A DNA stretch of 45,608 bases from Priapulus caudatus (Eukaryota; Priapulida; Priapulimorpha; Priapulimorphida; Priapulidae), in the NCBI RefSeq assembly GCF_000485595.1, contig NW_014577084.1, forward strand, positions 752,233 through 797,840, written 5' to 3'. The notes below the pieces were generated by a model. That model did not search any database, had not been told where the DNA came from, and saw nothing but the letters and a program-made list of their open reading frames with translations. This document shows, piece after piece, positions 1-10,800 of this stretch (positions are counted from its first letter, which is position 1; every line of letters begins with the position of its first letter). The translations under genes were made by a program, and so were the position numbers.

Positions 1-559
1 TGTCGTAATCTAGTTATGTTAATGCGATTATTTGCCAAAACACATTACCCATAGTTAGAATACAAATAAATTATTTAATAAATGTAGCAACCGGGCCACC
101 TGAAAATCCATTTGGCCACCTGAATCTCATACTCAAGTGGCCCGGCCGGCCACCTGAAAAAAAAGTTAAGGGCAAGCCCTGCTAAAGGAATGTTTTATAG
201 ACTGTTTTATAGACACAGTTTGACATGCAGTTCTTGATGAGATAGTGTGCATGCATAGCCAGTAGGTGCTGTGTATAAGGAGTATACTGAGATCTCACCG
301 CAAAACAACTGCCTTTGGGGTGTTCACTGTGTTAACATAATTATATGTCTTAATATTTCTGATTCTGTATAACGTAGAAGTTCAAATAAATATCAACACA
401 TTTTGCTTTATTAAATAGAAACCAGTGTGTTGATATAAAATTTGCATTTTAATGGTCAATTTTCAGTAAGGGTTGCATTGAGATGTTTAACAAGCATAAA
501 CCATGTATCTTGATTATACAATATTTGTATGCTAGAAATGATGTTTATCTTTTTTTCAG
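1..559. other. upstream flank / intron of MRPL46
   Basis: The stretch leads into a clear 3' splice site (T-rich tract then CAG) at 551-559, so at least its right part is intron. I could not find the expected N-terminal mitochondrial-targeting exon. At 89-165 the motif GGCCACCTGAA recurs three times around a GGCCCGGCCGGCCAC palindrome, which looks like part of a dispersed repeat. Confidence 0.5.
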
Positions 560-1958
560 GAGACGGATATTGCTAGGAATCGATGGCAGTTGTGGAGTGC
601 CATGTGTGTTGTACGATTCCCTGTTATATCCACTGAATTAAACAACATAGAGAAACGGTATAGTGAGATGCTTGCGAGAGTGGAGTTTGAAAATAGCATG
701 CTTTCGGACTTTGAGCTTTGGCATATGCAGGTAGGCTGTACTCATTAATACTAAGTGTGGGTCTATACTAATATACATTAAGGAAGGGTGCAAGATTCCA
801 ATGTAATCTAGCTGGTAGTTGAAATTAGCAATTCACTCACAGAACAGTAGATTAATTGCAGCACAGCTCTAATCTGATTAGCTACTGTTATTTCATATTC
901 AACACGACCATAGTCTATGGTGAAATAGGATCTTAGCCTCTACAAACTTCTCATATTAAATATGATGATTCGTAGCTGTTTTATATGCTATAAGTATAAG
1001 ATTTCATAGTTATAGTTTGTCAAGTTCCAGCCATAATCTCATTATACATTAAATTGACACCTAGAATTTAATATTAGCACAGTGACATATTTTTGTTGAT
1101 TTTGTAGGATTTAGCACGAAGAAAGAAGCGTATGGAGAATCCAACTCATGAGGACTTTGATGAAGATGTGGGAACATCTACAGCACAGGTAACAGTATCA
1201 TTTGGGGGAGTTTTTCAATCGTTGTCTCAGATATTTGTCTCAGATATATTAAATCTATTGGAGATACTCTTGAATGTACCCTTGAGCATGTAAAAATCAT
1301 ACATAAAAAATTAGGGAATACGGTTATACCATAGTATAGATGTACACACATGGGTATTGGCTGTATAAAGCATAATGCTTTGAGCTAGTTTAATACAAAT
1401 AAAAACTTCGAAGAATGAGGTTTGTGATTAATATATGTATGAGTAAAATGTGATGTTGTGGACACTTTGCAGGATTTTGAAGATGCTGGTGTGGAAGAAT
1501 TTCAGAACTTTACAGTGACTCCACGCACCACTGAAGCTGACAACACCAACAACAGACGCTCCCTTAAACGCAAGCTTGATCGGAAGCTATTTCTAGTTGT
1601 AAAGCAGAAGCTTGGGAAGAACGAAGAGTGGGTGTTCCCTATGGGTGCAAATAAGGATGGTCAGTCATTAAGGGAAACAGCAGTAGCAACTTTATCGAGC
1701 ACCTGCGGTGAGGATGTAAAAGCTCAAGTAAATGGCAATGCTCCTGTGGGATTTTACAAGTATAAGCTTCCATCGGGCAGTGCTACCACTGATGGGTATT
1801 TTGGAGCCAAGATATTCTTTTACCAGGCTCAGTTTCTAGGGGGTGTGCCAAAGAACGGTAATGGTATTGTGGATCACTTGTGGTTGACTCAGGAAGAAAT
1901 GGCTCAGTTACTTAATAGAAAATATTTTTCAGCTATTAGCAACTTCATTTTTGAATGA
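560..1958 (+). CDS. MRPL46: mitochondrial ribosomal protein L46 (5' partial, three exons)
   Basis: Encodes the large-subunit mitoribosomal protein mL46, which acts in the mitochondrial matrix. The visible exons are 560-730, 1108-1188 and 1473-1958, all bounded by AG/GT and all phase 0. They give 245 residues plus a TGA stop. The first exon carries the family's N-terminal segment (RFPVIS, then a charged helix ending SDFELWHMQ). The last carries the Nudix-like fold: SLKRKLDRKLFLVV, GNAPVGFYKYKLP, GAKIFFYQAQFLGG and the C-terminal DHLWLTQEEM helix. These align block by block with vertebrate MRPL46, which is about 279 residues long. About 30-40 N-terminal residues, including the targeting peptide, are therefore missing, either upstream of the window or in a short exon I could not place. 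The gene is convergent with FOXRED1. Seen: exons and motifs. Known: family role. Inferred: the missing first exon. Confidence 0.93.
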
Positions 1959-2279
1959 GAAATGTGAATACCTAGCTATGACTCATAAAAGTATTATATT
2001 GTAGGATGCTTTTTATAGCTAAATACTGCAATTGTATAGATATTATTCATCACAGTAATTTGGTTTTTGCATCAAAATTTCCTAAATGTTCTTAATTTAC
2101 CAGTACCACAACACTACAATAATATGTGTGATTACATCGAATACATTTTTAACATGAAATGGTGATTCTTGTGCATTTCTTGCCATTCTAAATGGATACT
2201 GTGCAAATAGTATAGTCAACATCTCACATAATGTAACGGTACGTCTACACGTCGTATATTTAGCATAGTTTAATTGGTC

Positions 2280-2285
2280 AATAAA
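2280..2285 (+). terminator. candidate MRPL46 poly(A) signal
   Basis: AATAAA lies about 320 bp after the MRPL46 stop and is the first canonical hexamer I see on this strand. It would give a 3' UTR of roughly 340 nt. Confidence 0.4.
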
Positions 2286-3546
2286 ACCTATTGATTTCTA
2301 CTTATCATGAACTGCTCCTAGGCTGTATAACGTATCACCATCTTTATCGTACAAACTGTAAAATACAAAAAATATGTATCTGTGTAAACTATCTTGCATA
2401 TATGGTACGTACCAAGGAAATTTCTGATTGGAAACCAGTCTGTATGCTGCACCGATTTTATACCGTTTATTTCTACTGGAATGTGACTATGGGGCACAAC
2501 TGTAGTTTATGCGGTATAACCGTATGTTTTATTATGTATGGCATACACATGAAGCCTACATCCAATATATCATTATGGGTAGGCTAATTAATGAAATACA
2601 CCTTTCACTGCATGGTCGTAAACACAACAACAAAAACGGGTACTAAACTTTACCCGTACTAAACTCTACCCGTACTAAACGGGTAGCGATAACACTTAAA
2701 ATATATAAAAAATCAACTTGATCAATAAACTTAATTGCTACCGGTAAATGTCATGATAATACAAATTCGTTGCAGCTAGTTTTATGGCTTTCCAATCAGG
2801 AAAAAATACTTTTTTTCACGGGAGCTCTTTTTCAAGTCTGTGGGAAAAATAGCTCTCGTCAATAATTTTACGGGAGCTAGTTTGAGCCTCACGGAAGCGA
2901 TTTCGGAGGTTTGATGAGCGAATCTCTCGTCGCTCCTGTGTATTTTTTTTACCCTGTTTCCAATATACTTTATTCTAATCTAAAAGCACATGAACTAGAA
3001 TTCTTAATCTTCATACACCAATATAGCCTAAGAAAGAACCACTATTGCATTCATACATTGAGCTTGTAACATATACCCCCCCCCCCAATTAACATAATCA
3101 TACACTGAGCTGGTTATGATAGGCAAACCAACAGTATAAAAATAACAAACAATATAGGTGTTTTTAGTTACTTTGCACGAGTTATGTAACCACTGTGCAC
3201 ATATAGCTCATACCTTCACAAGATATGAATGCTATAATCTCATTAAAACACAACTATGTATATTACATCAAGAGAGGATAATAATTACCAGTAGTACTCA
3301 CTATAAGTATTATCTTCACTTCATTACATATCATATACGCACACACAGGTCCCATGTATTTAGAAATGTGTGAAATTACAAATCACCTGGGATTACAGCA
3401 GCTGCATGATAATTAACTACAGTTCGCTATATTTAAGGTTATTTGGCTTATGATCACAGTAGTCATACAAACCTTGCAGTTAACTTGCACATACTGACAT
3501 TCCATACTATTAGCATGTTACAATTAATACACTAGCGGATAGAAAA
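2286..3546. other. intergenic, no gene seen
   Basis: AT-rich sequence between MRPL46 and the first hairpin. It holds a short tandem of CCCGTACTAAACTYTA at 2638-2686, repeated GGGAGCT motifs at 2819-2890, and a C10 run near 3077. The short open frames here have no recognisable product. Confidence 0.5.
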
Positions 3547-3600
3547 TATCAGGAGCGTATAATGGCAAACGTATATTTGTCATTATACGCTCCTGAAAAT
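3547..3600. repeat. near-perfect hairpin, AGGAGCGTATAATG stem
   Basis: The arms AGGAGCGTATAATG and CATTATACGCTCCT (3551-3594) pair, with the stem extended by CAAA/TTTG after one mismatch and closed by a loop CGTATA. The left flank is TATC and the right flank GAAAATA, resembling the TATCARGAG termini of larger foldbacks in this window. Confidence 0.7.
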
Positions 3601-3712
3601 ATGTATGTGCGTCATATGAAATAGAATATTTTCATCTCAGATATTTTTGTCTACATTTACAGACTTTATGTCAATTTGACATTAGCCCCCAAAGACATTG
3701 TTATTATATATA

Positions 3713-4467
3713 TATCAAGAATACATAATAGAGAAGAGTATGACACCGTCTTAACAGCGTTTTGCATAGTTTTCAACTTTTAAATATTCTATCAATATGT
3801 TCATAAATATATTCAAACTTTACCTTGTTTTCGTCTATGATTCTCCCTTAATCATATGACACCACCAATTTACCCGAAAATCGTATGTTCTTCAAAAAAG
3901 TTCTTTGAATACGACACGGTTTCACACAGTTTTCCCAAATGATCACATGTTTTCGGCGCAAGTTTATTATCGGATTAGTGTTCTATTGTCTATGACGGAA
4001 CGCTGGGGGCTGTTGGGGATATTAGGCATCGAATTGTATTCAGCGTGTAGCGTTTTCAGCGTGCTAGAAATAAATGTGTGCTCACGGCGAGCTAGCAGCC
4101 GATTTTAGCTGTGTTGCCATCGTGTTCCTGATAAGGAAGCGAAACAAGTGCTGTTACTGTGCTTACCTAATATCCCCAACAGCCCCCAGCGTCCCGTAGT
4201 TACAACCTGGTGCTGCCCGCCGCATTATCAACATGCGCTGAATACATGCGATCGTTTGGCAAAACTGTGTGAAACCGTGTCGTATTCAAAGAACTTTTTT
4301 GAAGAACACATACGATTTTCAGGTAAATTGGTGGTGTCATTAAGGGAGAATAATAGACGAAAACAAGGTAAGGTTTGAATATATTTATTCACATATTGAT
4401 AGAATATTTACAAGTTGAAAACTATGCAAAACGGTGTCATACTCTTCTCTATTATGTACTCTTGATA
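3713..4467. mobile_element. foldback (palindromic) element, TATCAAGA termini
   Basis: The 755-bp stretch is an imperfect palindrome over nearly its whole length, centred near 4090. TATCAAGA at 3713-3720 mirrors CTTGATA ending at 4467. Further mirrored blocks are the ACATAATAGAGAAGAGT terminus, ACGGTTTCACACAGTTTT, and GGGGGCTGTTGGGGATATTA near the centre. It sits in a TA-rich target, so no target duplication can be read. No transposase is encoded; short ORFs inside are by-products. It lies between the MRPL46 and FOXRED1 3' ends. Superfamily unknown. Confidence 0.8.
4384..4389 (-). terminator. candidate FOXRED1 poly(A) signal inside the foldback arm
   Basis: TTTATT on the plus strand reads AATAAA on the minus strand, about 430 nt past the FOXRED1 stop. 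I see no AATAAA or ATTAAA closer. If used, the transposon arm supplies the 3' end of the transcript. Confidence 0.3.
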
Positions 4468-4815
4468 TATATATATATATATGCGAAACATTTGCATACA
4501 GTCAAAATCATTAAGTAGCAAATCAAGAGCGAGTACCATTTGTTATAAATTTTTTGGTTTTGGTTTCAAACCTTGGTGCAATGAAGACCATGCTACGATC
4601 CATTACAATCAATCTGTGCCATGTTGAAGCCTCGTAACACATTACCATCTCTGGCAGCATAAAAACGCACATGAAGCACATGCGACACTTTCCTGCAAGC
4701 ACCAAAACCTGGATTTGGGTTATCAGCATTCACACGAATGCACTTCTTTTCATTTAAAACGGATGGGACATTACAATTGCCTATCTTTAAAAAAGCGCCC
4801 AAACGTAGTTAGCAC

Positions 4816-7800
4816 TCATACGACGCACTTCTCGAACTGAGGTCGATTGTCGATGACACGCTCGAACCCGAAACGCGTCAGATCGATCGTCTTGTAGCCG
4901 CCGTCAAACAACACCTCCATAACAGCTCGCCCCACCGCAGCAGCCTGCTGGATGCCGTGTCCACTGAAGCCGTTTGCGAAGATGAAATTGCCATGCACGG
5001 GGTGCGGTCCGATGATCACGTTCTGGTCGAGCGTGTTGTAGTCGTAGTAGCCGGCCCACGCCGACTTCAGCTTGAGCTCCTCAAAGTCCGGGCAGCGGTG
5101 CGCGATCTCGGGCCACACGCGATTGTTGAAGAAGTCGTAGTCGACCGTCAACTCACTCGTATCCGGCTCGTCGTCGCTCGCCGGCGACGCTCCCATCAGG
5201 TAGTTGCCGGCAAGCCCCTCGCGGCGCAAGTACGAGCCACTCGAGTCGATCAGCACGGGGCAGTCGAGGCCGGGCCCCGTCGGCGCGTGCACCATGTAGA
5301 CGTAGCGCTTGCGTGGCTCGACGGGAAGGCCGACCTTGAGCACCGAGTGCGTCTTGTGTGCGCCGACTCCGGCCATCTTGGCGACGCTACCGGCGTTGTG
5401 GCCGCAAGCGTTGACACAGATGGCGAACTGCAGCGGGTAGACGTTGTCATCATCGGCCTTGATAAGCACGTTCTTGCTCTTCATGTATGGTTCATCGGTC
5501 TCCGCAAGCATGGCGCCCTCTATCTTCTCAAACTCGAATCCAACAACTTCACCTGCGGAGTGCATTAAAACATGTGTCAGTGGTCAACTCTATAGTACGG
5601 AAACCAGTTGACAAAGTGCATGCACTTTCCATATTTTTTCCCTGAGTGACAGTTATACAATAAAACCACCTGTATGAAGCAATTACCTGCCTATAAAGGT
5701 AAATTTTGATGTTTTCCTTGATTGACTCTTATATACTGATTTGACTGTTTATAAATCGTGCACATAATCAAAACTTGGTATAAAATTTCCTTATATAATA
5801 TACATACAACATTACATAGATCTTGTGATATGTGAGCCCCCACAGTCGCAACTTGACATTTTGAGCACCGCCTCACTGCTCTTGTAAAGTACTTTTGACA
5901 CCCCCACAAATTTGTATTCAATTCTAATCTCTGTTATGCAGCATCAAATCTTTATTTATTTATACCATATCATGATATGCATTAATATTCATTCATATAT
6001 CAATAAAATAAAGGGGCTGAGACAGAGATCAAGACAAAAGACCATAACGAGAATGTTAACACACCTTTAATGTACTGCACTCCTAGGGACATGGCTTTCT
6101 TTTTGAAGGCGCTCAGTAGGGACCATGGGTCGAACCAGCCTTCATTCTCTACACCATAAGAACCCATCACTACTCCGTCTGTGTGAAGCCATGGCCATTT
6201 GCTCTTTAACTGTGACTCTGAAAAAGCATTATATTGCTGTTTTATAAATAATGAGTCCAACAGCTTACTCACAGTAACAGCAAATAATTACTCTGAATTA
6301 TTATGATTAAAGGGATAGTAGACTCTAGTATTTTACTGCATACAACTTGTACTTACTGTATAACAAATCGTCTATACCCACACGTACTTGTTACCAGATA
6401 CCTAATTTAAGGCCGCACTATGCGCATCCAAACGCTAATTTCTCCAGTACAATACTAGCAAATACTTCCTGTCATGCATAATCACACTACCTTATGGCAA
6501 AATAAACTCTAGTTCCTCCCATTTCAGTGCGCGTTTGCTTAAAACCCACAAGAAAGAGGTGCGAAATGTGGTAATCTGGCGCCAACGCTAAATTGTTTGC
6601 CAAACAATTTCGTCAAGAATCGGTTAGGTGACGCCACATGTTTTTATCTTTGCTATACCCGTACCGCTGTACCGCAGCACCGCTCCACGGTTGCTTGGCA
6701 GAGCAATGCGAAAGTGTCAACAACATCGAAGAATTTGAACAACATTGGAGGTATTTTCAAATGCCTTTTATAAGACACCGTGCAGTGAAATGGGAGAAAC
6801 TAGAGTTTATTTTGTCATAAGGTAGTGTGATTATGCATGACATAAAGTATTTGCTAGTCTAGTACTGGAGAAATTAGCGTTTGGATGCGCACAGTGCGGC
6901 TTTAATTGTTATAATTAATTACACATCAACGCTACGAAATTTGAACGGCGCCATTGACACCCGCGACTGTGCTGCCACCCTGAAAAAGTTGCGCATTTGC
7001 CAATTTATTTTGCACGTTACAGACCAGGAATCGATCGTCAAGAATTCCCATTCGACCAGGACCACCGACGCGTGTATTTTTACCGTACCACGCATGCACT
7101 GCAGCCCATACACAAGTTCAAACAGTTAACCTGTACCGAACCCAACAATAACTATACACCGACTCGGCTATCTTATATATACAAGAACCCCAAATACCGT
7201 CTATGGTGTGGTGGCGATTTTACGCATTAATTAGTGGTACGGTAAAAAAACACGCCCCTGGACCTCCCTAGTTTCCCCTCCCTCCCCCCTGTTTCAATTT
7301 CATCCTGGGGAGAACCCTGAAGCTGCATCTGACTACGTCAGATGAGCTAACAAATCGAACATATTTATACCTAAATACCTAATACATATAGCTACTTATA
7401 GTACTACCCTCCTTCTAACACAATATATATGAGTTTTGCTCGATATCTGTTGATATAATCAAATAAATAGCCAGATATCTCTAGTCTAGGTGTTGTACTT
7501 CCATTTAGATGGCAACTTCAGGTTCTCGTAGAATGTAGCAGCATAGTTACGTTAGCAAATAGTAGAGATGTTTCAACCGATGCAATGATTGCAGATTCCA
7601 AATGAGACAGCGCGCGTCACAGGTTAGATGGCAGATAACTCTGGCTTTAACTCAGTCGAACACATACATATATACATACTGCAGCAGCCTAGGTAACCAT
7701 GCCTAGGCTCCGCGCCTCGTCTCGATCTCTCTCCGGCTCTCTACATAGTAAATGTGTGTCTGACTAATGTGTCTTTCTGTGCCGTCACTATATCAGTCTC

Positions 7801-10800
7801 TATGTCTCTTATATCCACGTCCCATATATCTACTGATTCAAAGGCTTATCGGGCACTTCCACAATCCGGTCTATTGTCCAGCTGCTTATTCTAGTGATAA
7901 CACATTGTCTCTCAACGTGCGCGTGGGGCACATTGGGGGTATGTTATTACAATAATATCGAGGAGATAAACCTAAGGAGCGCTGGTCACCCAAGTTGGGG
8001 CATGTATACACAGCCACAGGCACTTGGAACATCTCAATAAACAAAATAATGGTAAATAAACACGAAATGTATTTACTACCAAAGTCTCAATGCAGTTTGT
8101 TGCAGTATTAGTCGAATTAATAACTAAACAGAGGGCACTCACGGAGAGTGCATACCTCCGCGAGTATGTAACATGTATGTGCTCGCTGGTGGCGGCTGCT
8201 GACTGACTCACCGCTCACTGGTGGCTGCTGCTGACCCGCCACTTGCTGACTCGACGCGCTATCGATCGCGCCGCCCACTCGCTGACTCGGCGCGCTATCG
8301 ATCGAGCGGTGGCTACACACACACACACACACACGTGCGCGCGCGAGCGATTGAATAATCAACCTCCGTTTGCGCGGAGGTATATAAATATATATATATA
8401 GCCTAGGCTATAGCTCTAGTAACTATAGCCCGCGTACAGTGGCCGCAGGCTGCGGCAGTCCTGCGGCAACTGTACGCGGGCTATAGTTACTAATACTAGA
8501 GCTATACCTAGGCTATAGCATAGGCCTGCGGCAACTGTACGCAGGCTATAGTTACTATAGAGCTAGTGCAAGCTACATTGCCTAGTATTACAATTCGATA
8601 CATATACTTGTAGTTATAGTTTCGAACAGCAACAGCTAACATATGGTGATCGATAAAGAATATACCTACCTAATACTGATAGAGATAGTGAGATACGCCC
8701 AGCGTGCAGTGTGCAAGACGTACTAGCGCCATAACCTTACAGTACAATTTCATTACAGAGATAAAAATAGACTGGTACTCGCTCCTACCTCGATTACACG
8801 ATTAATCGATGGAATCCTAAGCCGAGAGGTGGGGGCGAGAGGTGGGACCGGGTACCAGTCTAAGGGGAGAGATATAGTGATCCGCTAGGGGGCGGCTCTG
8901 ATTGGCTAATTTTGTCTCTTATTTATTTTAGTTTTTATTATTTTTGGCTAATTTTGTTTTATTTTAGAATTAGGGATAGAGAAAGGGTTAGGGGGTTAGG
9001 ATTAGGATTAACTGATTACTATATCCACAACTTATTTCTATATTCACTATCTCTCCCCTGAGACCTACTAAAAATTGCTCTCTTGTTAGTTGTGGCGGCG
9101 GCGCACGCGATTTTTTTTTCTAGGTCAATCCTGAGAACAATATATACATATATATAGTATATAGTCTATATATTGTTCTCAGGGTCAATCAAGAACATAG
9201 GGCTCTAGTGAGCGCTGCTATTGGTTGAGCCTGTTGCGTCGTTCAATGACGTCCCAGTGTCGTCATATTCATAGCACATCCAAAATCCATAACTCCAATA
9301 ATCCTCAATAGCCGAGCGAGTACAGCACGCAATCAGAGCATATAAATCACCTTATATGCTTTATATGATTTATATGCTCTGACGCAATTCAGGGCTGAAA
9401 GGTCGGTGGATCGAATCCCATCGGTTTTTTGAATTAATCTGTGACCACTGATTACTTTGACCGTCCCTTGAGAAGAAAAGCAACTGGGGCTGGTATCATT
9501 CTATTTCATATAGGTAAAATTAACCCACTGTCTGAACTTTAAAATAATGCCCCTCTCACATCATGCTAACTGTCACGTACCATTCAGCAAGACCACCTTG
9601 GCCCCATGTTCCTTCTGTATTGTGTGGTTCTCCTGGAGAGTCTGTACTCCAGCCTCAGAGGCAAGGAATAGATAGCCCTGTAGTACAACAAATTATTGGC
9701 ATGATGATATCAAGCATGTCCTGGCCTCAGCCACCCATTATGCCAGCTTCATGAATTCAATGCAGTGGGTCATGCTCCAATATTTGATACGTAATATCCA
9801 CAGGTCAAATACCTGTGGATTAAACTGGATGTCAGGTGGATCACTGTCTAAGACGCTCAGATGTTTACGGATGTTCCGGAGGAAGTCAGCGCTGAACATT
9901 GACATCTGAATGTTCTCTGGAGAGGAGAACTGCTGACGAATGCCTCCTACAGACAGCACTGTTGATGCCTGTTGGCAGAATCACACATTTTATTAGCATC
10001 ATAGAGTCACATACACCCCACATAACAGTTAGCTAGGAGAGTGATGATCGACAGATGCTAATACCCATTGTTAAGGACTAAAAAAGCATGTATTCAACTA
10101 TTCACTGTCAATATCACTCTCAATTGAACTGCTAGTGTACATATGCATGTTTCAAACTTGGAATATTTGTCAGGTAGAGCTGAGGCCAGAGGGCCTGGAA
10201 CTAAGGAAATTTTTATTACCCCACCACACACACATATGCACGCACCTACACTCACATGCACACACTTCAGGCCCAACCTTCCAGCCCCACACTCAGTGGA
10301 CTCCTACCTTCCAGAATTCTTAGGGGGCGTTGTCAGAAACATCGTCAAGTTAATGCTAATGTTAATGCTAAGATAACTCTTACGACTAATGTTAATGTTA
10401 CGAGAGGAGCGTTGACAGAAACACATTGCAACTATTAAAAAACTTACGATAACAGGAACTTCATCACAAGGCTGCTGGTTGGATGAGAATCGATCACAAA
10501 ATTCAAATTCATACACATTTATTGTACATCACAGTAATATATGCATATTATCAAGAGCTAATAAACACCTAGAGTGTACAACGGAAAAACGGAAAAAATA
10601 GTGCTATTTCACGGCAATATTATTCTACTTTGCCTGCTAGTCAAGAATAATTTCATGGTATTGCATTAAGCAGAATTCTTTGCTCTCTAAAACAAGACCA
10701 ACCGCTTGTCAATACGATACTCCTAGGCGAAGATATTGGCTTGTAAACTTCCCCTCCCACAGGCCTCACATCCACAATATTCACTATCCTTCTCGCCTTC

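Larger units (their letters stand above)
7026..9436 (+). repeat. 2.41-kb repeated segment, copy 1 (FOXRED1 intron 4)
   Basis: Matches 16495-20374 in the same orientation once two insertions are removed from that copy; the remaining lengths agree (about 2411 and 2416 bp). The copies differ mainly by single-base indels. Both start at AGGAATCGATCG and end at GGTTTTTTGAATTA. Contents in order: the right part of a hAT-like element ending GGGGAGAACCCTG near 7315, a CA run near 8315, a long palindrome (8400-8516), a degenerate TTAGGG-like stretch near 8970-9010, two hairpins (9130-9183 and 9335-9380), and a B-box-like motif before T6. No gene product recognised. Confidence 0.85.

Noticed and set aside
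4957-5568. 203-codon plus-strand frame
   Set aside because: Antisense shadow of the last FOXRED1 exon, which is GC-rich and clearly coding on the minus strand.
8970-9010. TTAGGG-like stretch as an interstitial telomere
   Set aside because: Only a few degenerate units; also present in copy 2, so it belongs to the repeat rather than to a telomere fusion.
9390-9430. tRNA gene
   Set aside because: Only a B-box-like motif and a T run are present; the T-arm pairs poorly and no cloverleaf can be drawn.
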